NCBI RefSeq assembly: GCF_001187785.1
Contig: NZ_CP012154.1
Location: 2,226,501-2,290,500, forward strand
Direction: 5' to 3'
Source of the DNA: Wenzhouxiangella marina
GTDB lineage: Bacteria; Pseudomonadota; Gammaproteobacteria; Xanthomonadales; Wenzhouxiangellaceae
Length of the DNA: 64,000 bases
Positions within the stretch are counted from its first letter, which is position 1, and every line of letters begins with the position of its first letter. The translations under genes were made by a program, and so were the position numbers. The notes below the pieces were generated by a model. It did no database searches. It was not told where the DNA came from and saw only the letters and a list, made by a program, of their open reading frames with translations. Below are positions 36,084 through 45,437 of the stretch, piece by piece.

Positions 36084-37379
36084 ATGTCCGACAATCCGAC
36101 CTCCGAAGTCGTCCTGACAGACACCCGCTTCGACTCCTTCGATCTCGACGAACGCATGCTCAAAGGCCTGAACGAAGCCGGCTTCGAGCGCTGCACACCG
36201 ATTCAGGCCGAGACCCTGCCCCTGGCCCTCAAGGGCAGCGACGTGGCCGGCCAGGCTCGCACCGGCACCGGCAAGACGGCGGCCTTCCTGCTCGCCATCT
36301 TCAAGCGCCTGCTCTCACCGGACTCGCAGGGCCCGGGCCCCAATCCCCGCGCGATCTGCATCGCACCGACGCGCGAGCTGGCGATCCAGATCCACCGCGA
36401 TGCGGAACTGCTCGGCAAGCACACGGGCTTGCGCTTCCTGCTCGCCTACGGCGGCGTCGACTACGCCAAGCAGCGCGACGAGATCGCCGAGGGCGTGGAC
36501 GTCCTGATCGGCACCCCGGGGCGCCTGATCGACTATTTGAAACAGGACATCTACAACCTCAAGCACATCGAGGTCGCGGTGCTGGACGAAGCCGACCGCA
36601 TGTTCGATCTGGGCTTCATCACCGACATCCGCTTCCTGTTCCGCCGCATGACGCCGGTCGGAAAGCGCCAGACCCTGATGTTCTCCGCCACCTTCCCGCT
36701 GAAGGTGACCGAGCTGGCCTACGAACACATGAACGAGGTCGAGACGGTCCGCATCGAAGAAGAGCAGATGACCACCGACCGCGTGACCCAGGTGGTCTAC
36801 TACCCGGCCAATCGGGAGAAGCTGCCGCTACTCGTCCAGCTGCTGGCCGACAAGGAAGACAAGCACATCATGGTCTTCGTGAACACCCGCCACGCCGCCG
36901 ATCGGGTCGCCCGGGTGCTCAAGGCCAACGGCTTCGACGCCGCCATGCTGGCCGGCAACGTGCCCCAGGCCAAGCGTCAGAAGCTGCTCAAGCGCTTCCA
37001 CGACGGCGAGCTGGCGGTACTGGTCGCGACGGACGTGGCGGCTCGCGGCCTGCACATCCCGGACGTCAGCCACGTCTTCAACTACGACCTGCCCCAGGAC
37101 GCCGCTGACTACGTCCACCGCATCGGCCGGACCGCCCGACTCGGTGCCACCGGGGATGCGATCAGCTTCGCCTGCGAGGACTACGCCTTCCATCTGCCGG
37201 AGATCGAGGAATACATCGGCATGTCCCTGCCGGTGATGCAGCACGATCCGGACAGCCTGCCGGAGCTGAAGAAGGCGCCGCCGCGCAAGAAGAGCCCGGA
37301 CGACGGCAAATCCAGAGGTGGCGGTGGCCGCGGACGGTCCCGCCGTCGGCGCAGCGGAAAGCCACCCGCTCAGGCCTGA
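36084..37379 (+). CDS. rhlB: DEAD-box RNA helicase, RhlB-like
   Basis: A 431-residue ATP-dependent RNA helicase: Q motif [13 protein letters not shown], Walker [15 protein letters not shown], the DEAD box [15 protein letters not shown] (MFSATFP), then helicase C with [11 protein letters not shown] and [11 protein letters not shown] basic, Gly/Arg-rich tail ([17 protein letters not shown]) fits RhlB, the degradosome helicase. It is divergent from trxA-rho, the same neighbourhood as E. coli rhlB-trxA-rho. AAGGAA lies 12 bases before the ATG at 36084; readings starting further upstream have no family support. Confidence 0.93.
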   Translation: MSDNPTSEVVLTDTRFDSFDLDERMLKGLNEAGFERCTPIQAETLPLALKGSDVAGQARTGTGKTAAFLLAIFKRLLSPDSQGPGPNPRAICIAPTRELAIQIHRDAELLGKHTGLRFLLAYGGVDYAKQRDEIAEGVDVLIGTPGRLIDYLKQDIYNLKHIEVAVLDEADRMFDLGFITDIRFLFRRMTPVGKRQTLMFSATFPLKVTELAYEHMNEVETVRIEEEQMTTDRVTQVVYYPANREKLPLLVQLLADKEDKHIMVFVNTRHAADRVARVLKANGFDAAMLAGNVPQAKRQKLLKRFHDGELAVLVATDVAARGLHIPDVSHVFNYDLPQDAADYVHRIGRTARLGATGDAISFACEDYAFHLPEIEEYIGMSLPVMQHDPDSLPELKKAPPRKKSPDDGKSRGGGGRGRSRRRRSGKPPAQA

Positions 37380-37447
37380 ACCGGCCCGCCCGAAGGGCCG
37401 GTGTGTGCTAATCTCCCGGCAGTCGATCCGCGATTTTTCGGAGTCCC

Positions 37448-38344
37448 TTGGCACAGCATCTTCACACCCTCGATTCCGGGCGCGTGGCCCTGTTCAGCAC
37501 CGCTCTGCTGGCGCTCGCTGCCCTGTGGCTGCTGCTTCGCATCGTGTGGCTGCTGCTCGGTGGTCCCGAGGTCCAGAGCGCACCGGTGCCGCCAGTCCCC
37601 CGCATCAGCCAGGCCAGCGCCAGTAGCGGCGAATTCCGCTGGCAGCTGTTCGGCCAGTCGCGCAGCCTGGCCACACCGGTTCGTCCCGTGGCGACCGTCA
37701 GCCGATCCAGCTTGCGCCTGGTCGGCGTGGTCAGCGGCGACGACGGCTACGCGATGATCTCCGACAGCGGCCGGGAAGGCGTCTACCGTGTCGGCGATGA
37801 ACTGCCCGATGGCTCACGATTGCAGTCCATCGAAACCAGCCAGGTGATTCTCTCGGCCAACGGCCGCGATGAGATTCTCGCCCTGGAGCGCGACCGCCTC
37901 GACACCTCGCCCTCGCGCAGCGCCGCCGCGGCCACTCCCCGCACGGGCGGCCCGAACCCCATCGTGGCCAACCCGATGCCCGGTTTCCGGGGCTTCCAGG
38001 CGCCGACCGGCATCAGCACCGCATCGATGCCCGAACTGACCAGCATGGCCGGGATCGACCTGAGCGGCATGGCCAACAACATCACCGTCCTGCCCGTCAA
38101 CGGCGGCGGCTTCCGCGTGCGCCCGGGCCGCAATGCTCGCCTGTTCGCCGACCTGGGCCTGCAGGTCAACGACGTCGTGACCGCCGTCAACGGTCAGCCC
38201 CTGGAGTCCGAGGCGCAGGTGCAGAGCCTGTTCGCCGACGTGCTGCAGCGTGGCGAAGTGACCATTACCATCAACCGACAGGGCCGGGAAATGGTCCTGC
38301 GCCCCGATCTCGATCAGATCCTCCGGAGCCTGCAAAACCAATGA
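37448..38344 (+). CDS. gspC: Type II secretion protein GspC
   Basis: A 298-residue inner-membrane protein with one transmembrane segment (VALFSTALLALAALWLLLRI), a periplasmic HR domain (~60-140, FRWQLFGQSR, LRLVGVVSGDDGYAMISD, VYRVGDELPDGSRLQ), a Pro/Ala/Gly linker and a C-terminal PDZ-like domain (LFADLGLQVNDVVTAVNGQP). It links the inner-membrane platform to the GspD secretin. The start is TTG with GGAG close upstream; the stop overlaps gspD by ATGA (38341-38344). Confidence 0.9.
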   Translation: MAQHLHTLDSGRVALFSTALLALAALWLLLRIVWLLLGGPEVQSAPVPPVPRISQASASSGEFRWQLFGQSRSLATPVRPVATVSRSSLRLVGVVSGDDGYAMISDSGREGVYRVGDELPDGSRLQSIETSQVILSANGRDEILALERDRLDTSPSRSAAAATPRTGGPNPIVANPMPGFRGFQAPTGISTASMPELTSMAGIDLSGMANNITVLPVNGGGFRVRPGRNARLFADLGLQVNDVVTAVNGQPLESEAQVQSLFADVLQRGEVTITINRQGREMVLRPDLDQILRSLQNQ

Positions 38345-40257
38345 TTTCCAGTCGATTCCTCCCGTTCCTGCTCGCCGTTCTGCTGCCCCTGTCCGCGCTG
38401 GCCCAGAGCGAGACGAGCAGCGACAACGGCCACGTGCTGAACTTCCAGGATGCCGAGATCCGCTCGCTGATCGCGGCGGTCGCGGACATGACCGGCAAGA
38501 ACATGATCGTCGACCCGCAGGTCACCGGCCGCGTGACCGTGATCAGCACCCAGTCCCTGGACGCCGACGAGGTCTACGACATGTTCCTGTCGATCCTGCG
38601 CGTGCACGGATTCACCGCGGTCGAGGAAAACAACGTCGTCCGGGTCCTGCCCGACGCCAACGCCCGCCAGGACGGCCGCGTGCCGATGGACGACGGCCGC
38701 GCCCGGGGTGATCAGCCGATCACCAGCATCATCCCGCTGCAGCACGTCCAGGCCTCGGAAATCTCGGCCCTGCTGCGCAACCTGCTGCCGCAGTCGGCCT
38801 TCATGACCCACCACGAGAGCTCGAACAGCCTGCTGATCTCCGACCGCGCCGCCAACGTGCGCCGCATCGAGGCCATCATCCAGCGCCTGGACGCGGTCAC
38901 CGATCAGGACGTGGAGCTGATCGCCCTGAACCACGCCGACGCCGGCGAAGTGGTCGGCCTGATCAATCGCATCTACGCCGACAACGGCCGCGAGTCTGCT
39001 GTGGCCGACGAGCGCACGAACTCGATCATCCTCGGCGGCGATCCGAACCGTCGCCTTCGCCTGCGCACCCTGATCACCCACCTCGACACGCCCCTGGAGG
39101 CCGAGGGTTCGACCCAGGTCGTCTACCTGCGCTATTCCACCGCCGAGAGCCTGCTGCCGGTGCTCGAAGGACTGATCCAGACGGGCGAGGACAGCAGCCA
39201 GGACGTGCGCATCCAGGCCCATGAGGAAACCAATGCCCTGGTGATCACCGCCCCGCCCTCGGCCTTCCGGGGCATCCAGTCCGTGATCCGCCAGCTCGAC
39301 ATACGCCGCGCCCAGGTCCTGGTGGAAGCCATCATCGCCGAAGTGGCCGTGGACACGAGCCGTGAGCTGGGCGTGCAGTGGCAGGCCTTTTCCGAAGGCG
39401 ACGACGGCCTGTTCGGCGGCACCAATTTCGGCGTCGGCGGCAACAACATCCTGAACCTCGGCGCGGCAGCCGGTAGCGCCACGGACAACGGCCTGCTCCT
39501 GCCCGGCCGTGGCCTGAACCTGGGCTATGTGCGCGGCACCACCAGCCTGCTCGGCGTGGAGATTCTGGAGATCGGCGCCCTCGCCCGCGCCCTGGCCAAC
39601 GACGCCAACACGAACGTGCTCTCGACACCCTCGATCGTGACCCTGGACAACCAGGAAGCCAGCATCAACGTCGGTCAGGAAGTGCCCTTCCTGTCGGGCA
39701 GCTTCTCGACCCAGGGCATTGCCTCGGGCGACGGTCAGGTCAACCCCTTCCAGACCATCAACCGCGAAGAGATCGGCATCAAGCTCAACGTCACCCCGCA
39801 CATCAACGAGGGCGACACGATCATTCTGGACCTGAGCCAGGAAGTCTCGACCCTCGCACCGTCGGCCGGTGCCGTCGACCTGATCACCAACAAGCGCACG
39901 ATCACCACCCGCGTGATGGTGCCCGACGGCTCGATGCTGGTGCTCGGTGGCCTGATCTCGGAAGACCTGCAGGAGCAGGTCGAGAACGTGCCGGGCCTGA
40001 GCCGCATCCCCCTGCTCGGCGAATTGTTCAAGTACCGCTCGACGAGCAACATCAAGCGCAATCTGATGGTCTTCATCCGCCCGCGCATCCTGCACGACGA
40101 GGCGCTGATGAACGAGGTCACGCGCAGCAAGTACTCAGGTATCCGCAGCCAGCAGCTGCTGCAGCGGGAACGCGCACCGGGCCTGACGCGTTCCGACGAC
40201 ATGCCCCTGCTGCCCGAGCTGGAAGCCTTCCTCCAGACCGAGCCGGATGGACGCTGA
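38341..40257 (+). CDS. gspD: Type II secretion outer-membrane secretin GspD
   Basis: A 638-residue secretin with a signal peptide ([14 protein letters not shown]), four N-domains (N0 [20 protein letters not shown], then N1-N3 repeats such as [20 protein letters not shown] and [20 protein letters not shown]) and the secretin core ([56 protein letters not shown]). The protein forms the outer-membrane gate for folded exoproteins. It overlaps gspE by 11 bases. Confidence 0.95.
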   Translation: MISSRFLPFLLAVLLPLSALAQSETSSDNGHVLNFQDAEIRSLIAAVADMTGKNMIVDPQVTGRVTVISTQSLDADEVYDMFLSILRVHGFTAVEENNVVRVLPDANARQDGRVPMDDGRARGDQPITSIIPLQHVQASEISALLRNLLPQSAFMTHHESSNSLLISDRAANVRRIEAIIQRLDAVTDQDVELIALNHADAGEVVGLINRIYADNGRESAVADERTNSIILGGDPNRRLRLRTLITHLDTPLEAEGSTQVVYLRYSTAESLLPVLEGLIQTGEDSSQDVRIQAHEETNALVITAPPSAFRGIQSVIRQLDIRRAQVLVEAIIAEVAVDTSRELGVQWQAFSEGDDGLFGGTNFGVGGNNILNLGAAAGSATDNGLLLPGRGLNLGYVRGTTSLLGVEILEIGALARALANDANTNVLSTPSIVTLDNQEASINVGQEVPFLSGSFSTQGIASGDGQVNPFQTINREEIGIKLNVTPHINEGDTIILDLSQEVSTLAPSAGAVDLITNKRTITTRVMVPDGSMLVLGGLISEDLQEQVENVPGLSRIPLLGELFKYRSTSNIKRNLMVFIRPRILHDEALMNEVTRSKYSGIRSQQLLQRERAPGLTRSDDMPLLPELEAFLQTEPDGR

Positions 40258-41725
40258 GTTTCGACCGGCCTACGGTTTTGCCCGCAAGCGCGGGGTGGCG
40301 GTGGCCGGCGAGAGCGCCGATGGCCACGTCCGCCTGGCCGTGCGCGAACCCGTCGACCTGGCCGCCGTCCAGGAGGTCCGCCGGCGCCTGAGTGCGCCGG
40401 TGCAGATCGAGCGCCTCGGCGCCGGTGAATTCGAAGCCCTGGTCAGCCGCCTGTACGAATCCGGCGACGAGGCCGCCCGTCAGGTCGCCGAAGACCTGGG
40501 CGAGGACCTCGACCTGGCTCGCCTGGCCGACGACCTGCCCGAACCCGCCGACCTGCTGGAAAGCGAGGACGACGCGCCGATCATCCGCCTGATCAACGGC
40601 GTCCTGACCCAGGCGATTCGCGAGAACGCCTCGGACATCCACCTCGAACCCTTCGAAGACCGCCTGTCGATCCGCTTCCGCGTCGACGGCGTGCTCAGGG
40701 AGGTCATGGCGCCGGCCCGCGGCCTCGCCGGCCTGATCACCTCGCGCATCAAGGTCATGGCCCGTCTGGACATCGCCGAGAAGCGCGTGCCCCAGGACGG
40801 TCGCATCGGCCTGCGCATCGCCGGTCGTCCGGTGGACGTTCGCGTCTCCACCCTGCCCTCGAACCACGGCGAGCGCGTGGTCCTGCGACTGCTGGACAAG
40901 CAGGCCGGACGCCTCGACCTGGCCGAACTGGGCATGGATCCGGACACGGAAGCGCGGATGGCCCAGCTGATCACACGGCCGCACGGCATCCTGCTGGTCA
41001 CCGGCCCGACCGGATCGGGCAAGTCGACCACCCTGTATTCGGCCCTGCTGCGCCTGAACGATCGCAGCCGCAACATCATGACCGTCGAGGACCCGATCGA
41101 GTACGACCTCGACGGCATCGGCCAGACCCAGGTCAACCCCAAGGTCGATCTGACCTTCGCCCGCGGCCTGCGCGCCATCCTGCGCCAGGATCCGGACGTC
41201 GTGATGGTCGGCGAGATTCGCGACCTGGAAACCGCCCGTATCGCGGTCCAGGCCAGCCTGACCGGCCACCTGGTGCTCTCGACCCTGCACACGAACACCG
41301 CCGTGGGTGCGATCACCCGCCTCGTCGACATGGGCATCGAGCCCTTTCTCCTCGCGTCGAGCCTGATCGGCGTGCTCGCCCAGCGCCTGGTCCGCGTCCT
41401 CGACCCCGAGACGCGCGAGGCCTACACGATCAGCGCCGAGGAACTCGCGCGCCTGGGCCTGGACGGCCACGGCGCCACCACGCTCTACCGCCCGCGCGCC
41501 GACCTGCCTGCAGGCCAGTCGGCCTACAAGGGTCGAACGGGCATCTACGAGCTGGTCGCCATCGACGAGACCCTGCGTCAGCACATCCACGACGGCGCCT
41601 CGGAGCAGGCCCTGGAAAAGCTCGCACGCGCCGGCGGGCCCTCGATCCTGGAGGACGGCTGGCGCAAGGCCGTGGCCGGAACGACCTCGCTGGAAGAAGT
41701 GCTGCGCGTGACGCGGACGGTGTAG
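40247..41725 (+). CDS. gspE: Type II secretion ATPase GspE (zinc tetracysteine missing)
   Basis: A 492-residue secretion ATPase: Walker A GPTGSGKS at 253-260, Asp box [13 protein letters not shown], Walker [17 protein letters not shown] and His box [16 protein letters not shown]. The usual CxxC...CxxC zinc finger between the His box and the [10 protein letters not shown] motif is absent: this stretch (~383-430) reads [18 protein letters not shown] and [20 protein letters not shown] with no cysteine at all. It starts within gspD and is followed after 4 bases by gspF. Confidence 0.94.
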   Translation: MDAEFRPAYGFARKRGVAVAGESADGHVRLAVREPVDLAAVQEVRRRLSAPVQIERLGAGEFEALVSRLYESGDEAARQVAEDLGEDLDLARLADDLPEPADLLESEDDAPIIRLINGVLTQAIRENASDIHLEPFEDRLSIRFRVDGVLREVMAPARGLAGLITSRIKVMARLDIAEKRVPQDGRIGLRIAGRPVDVRVSTLPSNHGERVVLRLLDKQAGRLDLAELGMDPDTEARMAQLITRPHGILLVTGPTGSGKSTTLYSALLRLNDRSRNIMTVEDPIEYDLDGIGQTQVNPKVDLTFARGLRAILRQDPDVVMVGEIRDLETARIAVQASLTGHLVLSTLHTNTAVGAITRLVDMGIEPFLLASSLIGVLAQRLVRVLDPETREAYTISAEELARLGLDGHGATTLYRPRADLPAGQSAYKGRTGIYELVAIDETLRQHIHDGASEQALEKLARAGGPSILEDGWRKAVAGTTSLEEVLRVTRTV

Positions 41726-41729
41726 TCCA

Positions 41730-42926
41730 GTGGCGGCCTTCGAGTACCAGGCCCTGGATGGCCAGCACACCGCCCGCGGTGTCATCCAGGCCGACAATGC
41801 CCGGGCTGCCCGCGCCCAGCTGCGGGAACGCGGTCTCATTCCGCTGGACATCCAGCAGGTGGAGACCCAGTCGAAGCGCGAGTTCTCGCTCCGCTCCCAG
41901 GGCCGCGAACGCGCCCTGGTGCTCCGCCAGCTCGCCACCCTGCTGCGCGCCGGCCTGACCCTCGAAGAAGTCCTCGGCATCCTGGTCGAGCAGACCGACG
42001 CCTCGGCCCAGCGCCGCCAGCTCGGCGCGATCCGCTCGCGGGTCATGGAGGGCCAGAGCCTGAGTTCGGCCATGGCCGAGCACCCGGCCCTGTTTCCGGC
42101 CCTCTACAGCGCCTCCGTGGCCGCCGGCGAGCGCGCCGGACAGATCGACCGCGTCCTCGCCCGCCTGGCCGACTACGCCGAACAGCGCGAGGAGACCGCC
42201 CGCGGTGTCAGCCTGGCACTGATTTACCCGGCCCTGCTCGCGATCATCGCCGTGGGCGTGGTCTGGGGTCTGATCGGCTTCGTCGTCCCGCGCGTGGCCG
42301 GCGTGTTCGAGACCGCCGGCCAGGAACTGCCCGACCTGACTCTCAGCCTGCTGGCGATCTCCGGGCTGATCTCGAATCACGGCCTGTGGCTGCTGCTCGG
42401 CCTGATCGGCGCGGGCTTCGGCCTGCTCCTGCTCTGGCGCTCGCCCGGGCCGCGGCTGGCCATCGACCGGCGCCTCCTCGCCCTGCCCGTCATCGGCCGC
42501 CTGACCCGCGCACGCCAGACCGCCAGCTTCACCCGCACCCTGGCCATCCTCACCAACAGCGCCGTGCCCCTGGTCGAGGCCCTGAAGGTCGCGGCCCGCG
42601 TGGTCGAGAACCACCAGGTCCAGGCCGACCTGGAACGCGCCGCCGGCCAGGTCCGCGAAGGCCAGTCCCTGAGCGCCAGCCTGCACTCGGCCGCCTGGCT
42701 GCCGCCGATGGCCCGTCGCCTGATCGCCGGCGGCGAGCGCAGCGGCGAACTCGCCCCGATGCTCGAACACGCCGCCGACATCCAGGAGCGCGAACTCCAG
42801 TCCGCGACCACCGTCATGCTGGCCGTGCTCCAACCGGCCCTGATCCTCGCCGTCGGCCTGATGGTGCTCTACATCGTGCTGGCCATCATGCTGCCGATCC
42901 TGAACATGAGCCAGTTGTTGTCGTGA
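41730..42926 (+). CDS. gspF: Type II secretion inner-membrane platform protein GspF
   Basis: A 398-residue GspF with the family opening FEYQALDGQHTARGVIQADN, two T2SSF domains (VLRQLATLLRAGLTLEEVLG, SFTRTLAILTNSAVPLVEAL) and three transmembrane segments, ending LMVLYIVLAIMLPILNMSQL. The start is GTG. The gsp cluster stops here: no gspG-N follows, unlike the usual operon, and a REP pair comes next. Confidence 0.95.
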   Translation: MAAFEYQALDGQHTARGVIQADNARAARAQLRERGLIPLDIQQVETQSKREFSLRSQGRERALVLRQLATLLRAGLTLEEVLGILVEQTDASAQRRQLGAIRSRVMEGQSLSSAMAEHPALFPALYSASVAAGERAGQIDRVLARLADYAEQREETARGVSLALIYPALLAIIAVGVVWGLIGFVVPRVAGVFETAGQELPDLTLSLLAISGLISNHGLWLLLGLIGAGFGLLLLWRSPGPRLAIDRRLLALPVIGRLTRARQTASFTRTLAILTNSAVPLVEALKVAARVVENHQVQADLERAAGQVREGQSLSASLHSAAWLPPMARRLIAGGERSGELAPMLEHAADIQERELQSATTVMLAVLQPALILAVGLMVLYIVLAIMLPILNMSQLLS

Positions 42927-42995
42927 TGGTGTACGGGATTCGACAAAGGCAGATTCACCATCCCTCCATTGCAGGCAGGAGGAGACAGATTCAGG

Positions 42996-43108
42996 CATGG
43001 TCCGTCGGGCGCGTGGGCCCGACCTACGCGATCGCGCCCGTCGAAAGTGACGAGGCCGCCGTAACGGCTATTGCCGTAGGTCGGGGCCACGTCCCCGACG
43101 GTCCATGT
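42996..43108. repeat. Inverted pair of REP-like palindromes between gspF and ftsE
   Basis: The first unit, GGTCCGTCGGGCGCGTGGGC then CCGACCTACGCG (about 42999-43030), and the second, GCCGTAGGTCGGGGCCACGT then CCCCGACGGTCCATG (43074-43108), are in opposite orientation. The GGTCCATG flank is also present at 12368. Such pairs often act as mRNA 3'-end hairpins or as RAYT substrates; no RAYT gene is visible here. Confidence 0.75.
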
Positions 43109-43173
43109 CAAAGCCATCTCCGTCACAACGGCACCCCCGCCGCACACGAACCCACCCACCGGGCCCTGTTGTC

Positions 43174-43861
<688 letters not shown>

Positions 43862-43875
<14 letters not shown>

Positions 43876-44812
43876 GCATGGCGGCATGGAAGCCCTGCCG
43901 GGTGCCGCCGGCGTGCGCGCCTGGGCCCGGCGCCATGCCTTCAGCTTCCTCTCCTCCCTCGGTGCCCTGACCCGCCAGCCCATCGCCTCGGCGATGACCC
44001 TGGTGGTGCTGGCCGTGGCCCTGACCCTGCCCACGGCCCTGCACGTGACCCTCGACAACGTCAGCCGGATCAGCCAGAACTGGGAGCGGCTCGACACGCT
44101 CTCGGTCTTTCTCGACCAGGACGTCGACGAGAACGCGGCACGAAGCCTCGGTTCCCGAATCACGCTCTGGGACGAGGTCGCCGCCGTCGACCCGATCAGC
44201 CCGGAGATCGGCCTGGCCGAAGTCACCGGCCAGCTGCAGATCGAGAACCTGGCCGACAGCCTGCCCGACAACCCCCTGCCCTGGGTGCTGGAAATCACGC
44301 CGGAAACGGGCACGCCGATCCCGACCCTGGTCAATCGCCTGGAGCGCGAGGCCGGTGTCGATACAGTGGTGGTGGACCTGAAGTGGCTGGAACGCCTGGA
44401 CGCGATGCTGGACGTCATCAGCCAGCTGGTGATCCTGCTGGCGGCCCTGTTCGCTGTCGGCGTGGCCTTCATCATCGCCAACACGATCCGCATGGACATC
44501 CAGAACCGAAGGGAAGAGATCGAAGTCATGGCCCTGGTCGGCGCGACCCCGGCCTTCATCCGCCGCCCCTTCCTTTATACGGGTCTCTGGTACGGCCTGA
44601 TCGGCGGCACCCTGGCCTGGCTGATCGTGCGCTTCGGCCTGATCGCCCTGGCCGGCCCGATCGCCGATCTGAGTGGCAGCTATGACGCGAACTTCTCCCT
44701 TCAGCCGCCAGCACTGGAAATTATCGCCCTGCTGATCCTCGGCGCCGGCCTGTTCGGCATCCTCGGCGCCTGGCTGGTCGTCAACCAGCACCTGAAGCGG
44801 ATCAACCCCTGA
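43862..44812 (+). CDS. ftsX: Cell division membrane protein FtsX
   Basis: A 316-residue protein with four transmembrane segments (ASAMTLVVLAVALTLPTALH; QLVILLAALFAVGVAFIIAN; GLWYGLIGGTLAWLIVRFGL; LEIIALLILGAGLFGILGAW) and a large periplasmic loop after the first that activates murein hydrolases via EnvC-type partners. The motif RREEIEVMALVGATPAFIRR is typical. rpoH, often downstream of ftsEX, is absent here. Confidence 0.95.
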
Positions 44813-44825
44813 CCTACCAGAGTCC

Positions 44826-45437
44826 TCAGGCGCGGGGACAGAAACAGGCCAGCGGTTCGGCGTACTTGCCGCGCAAAGCTCGCCACTCCATCCGGAACCA
44901 GGGCGCCACAGGAGCGCCGCGATCAGCCACCAGGGCATCGGCTTCGTCGAGGCTCACGAAGCGCCACTGGGCGATTTCCGAGGGATTGGGGCTGAGTTCG
45001 GATTCGCGGGTGCGGCCGAGGAAGACGGAGCAGAGTTCGTGCTCGGAGCCCAGGTCCTCGTAGCGGGCCTGGTAACGGAATTTATAGATGAATTCGAGTT
45101 CGGCGGTGACGCCCAGCTCCTCTTCCATGCGGCGCTGGGTAGCGATCTCGAGGCTTTCACCAGCACGCGGGTGCGAGCAACAGCTGTTGGCCCAGTAGCC
45201 GGGCCAGAGCCTTTTACCGGGGGCGCGCTGCTGGATCAGCAGGCGGCCCTGCTCGTCGAACAGGAAGACCGAGAAGGCGCGGTGCAGGAGGCCGTCGCCG
45301 TCGTGGGCCTCGCCCTTGGACAGCAGGCCGATTTCCTGGTCGTTCTCGTCGACCAGGATCAGCGATTCGGACTCCGAGGAGACGACGCGCGCGGGCCCGG
45401 CCTGCTCAAGCGCCACCGACGGTGACCTCGATGGCAT
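44826..45437 (-). CDS. idi: Isopentenyl-diphosphate delta-isomerase, type I (Nudix)
   Basis: A 203-residue enzyme interconverting IPP and DMAPP. The type I features are present: HRAFSVFLFDEQGRLLIQQR, WPGYWANSCCSHPRAGE with the catalytic Cys and metal-binding His, the Nudix-like RRMEEELGV, and YEDLGSEHELCSVF. The start is uncertain: ATG at 45437 or GTG at 45416, both inside the end of the HMGR-MVK gene, implying translational coupling. Last gene of the mevalonate operon. Confidence 0.92.
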   Translation of the reverse strand: MPSRSPSVALEQAGPARVVSSESESLILVDENDQEIGLLSKGEAHDGDGLLHRAFSVFLFDEQGRLLIQQRAPGKRLWPGYWANSCCSHPRAGESLEIATQRRMEEELGVTAELEFIYKFRYQARYEDLGSEHELCSVFLGRTRESELSPNPSEIAQWRFVSLDEADALVADRGAPVAPWFRMEWRALRGKYAEPLACFCPRA

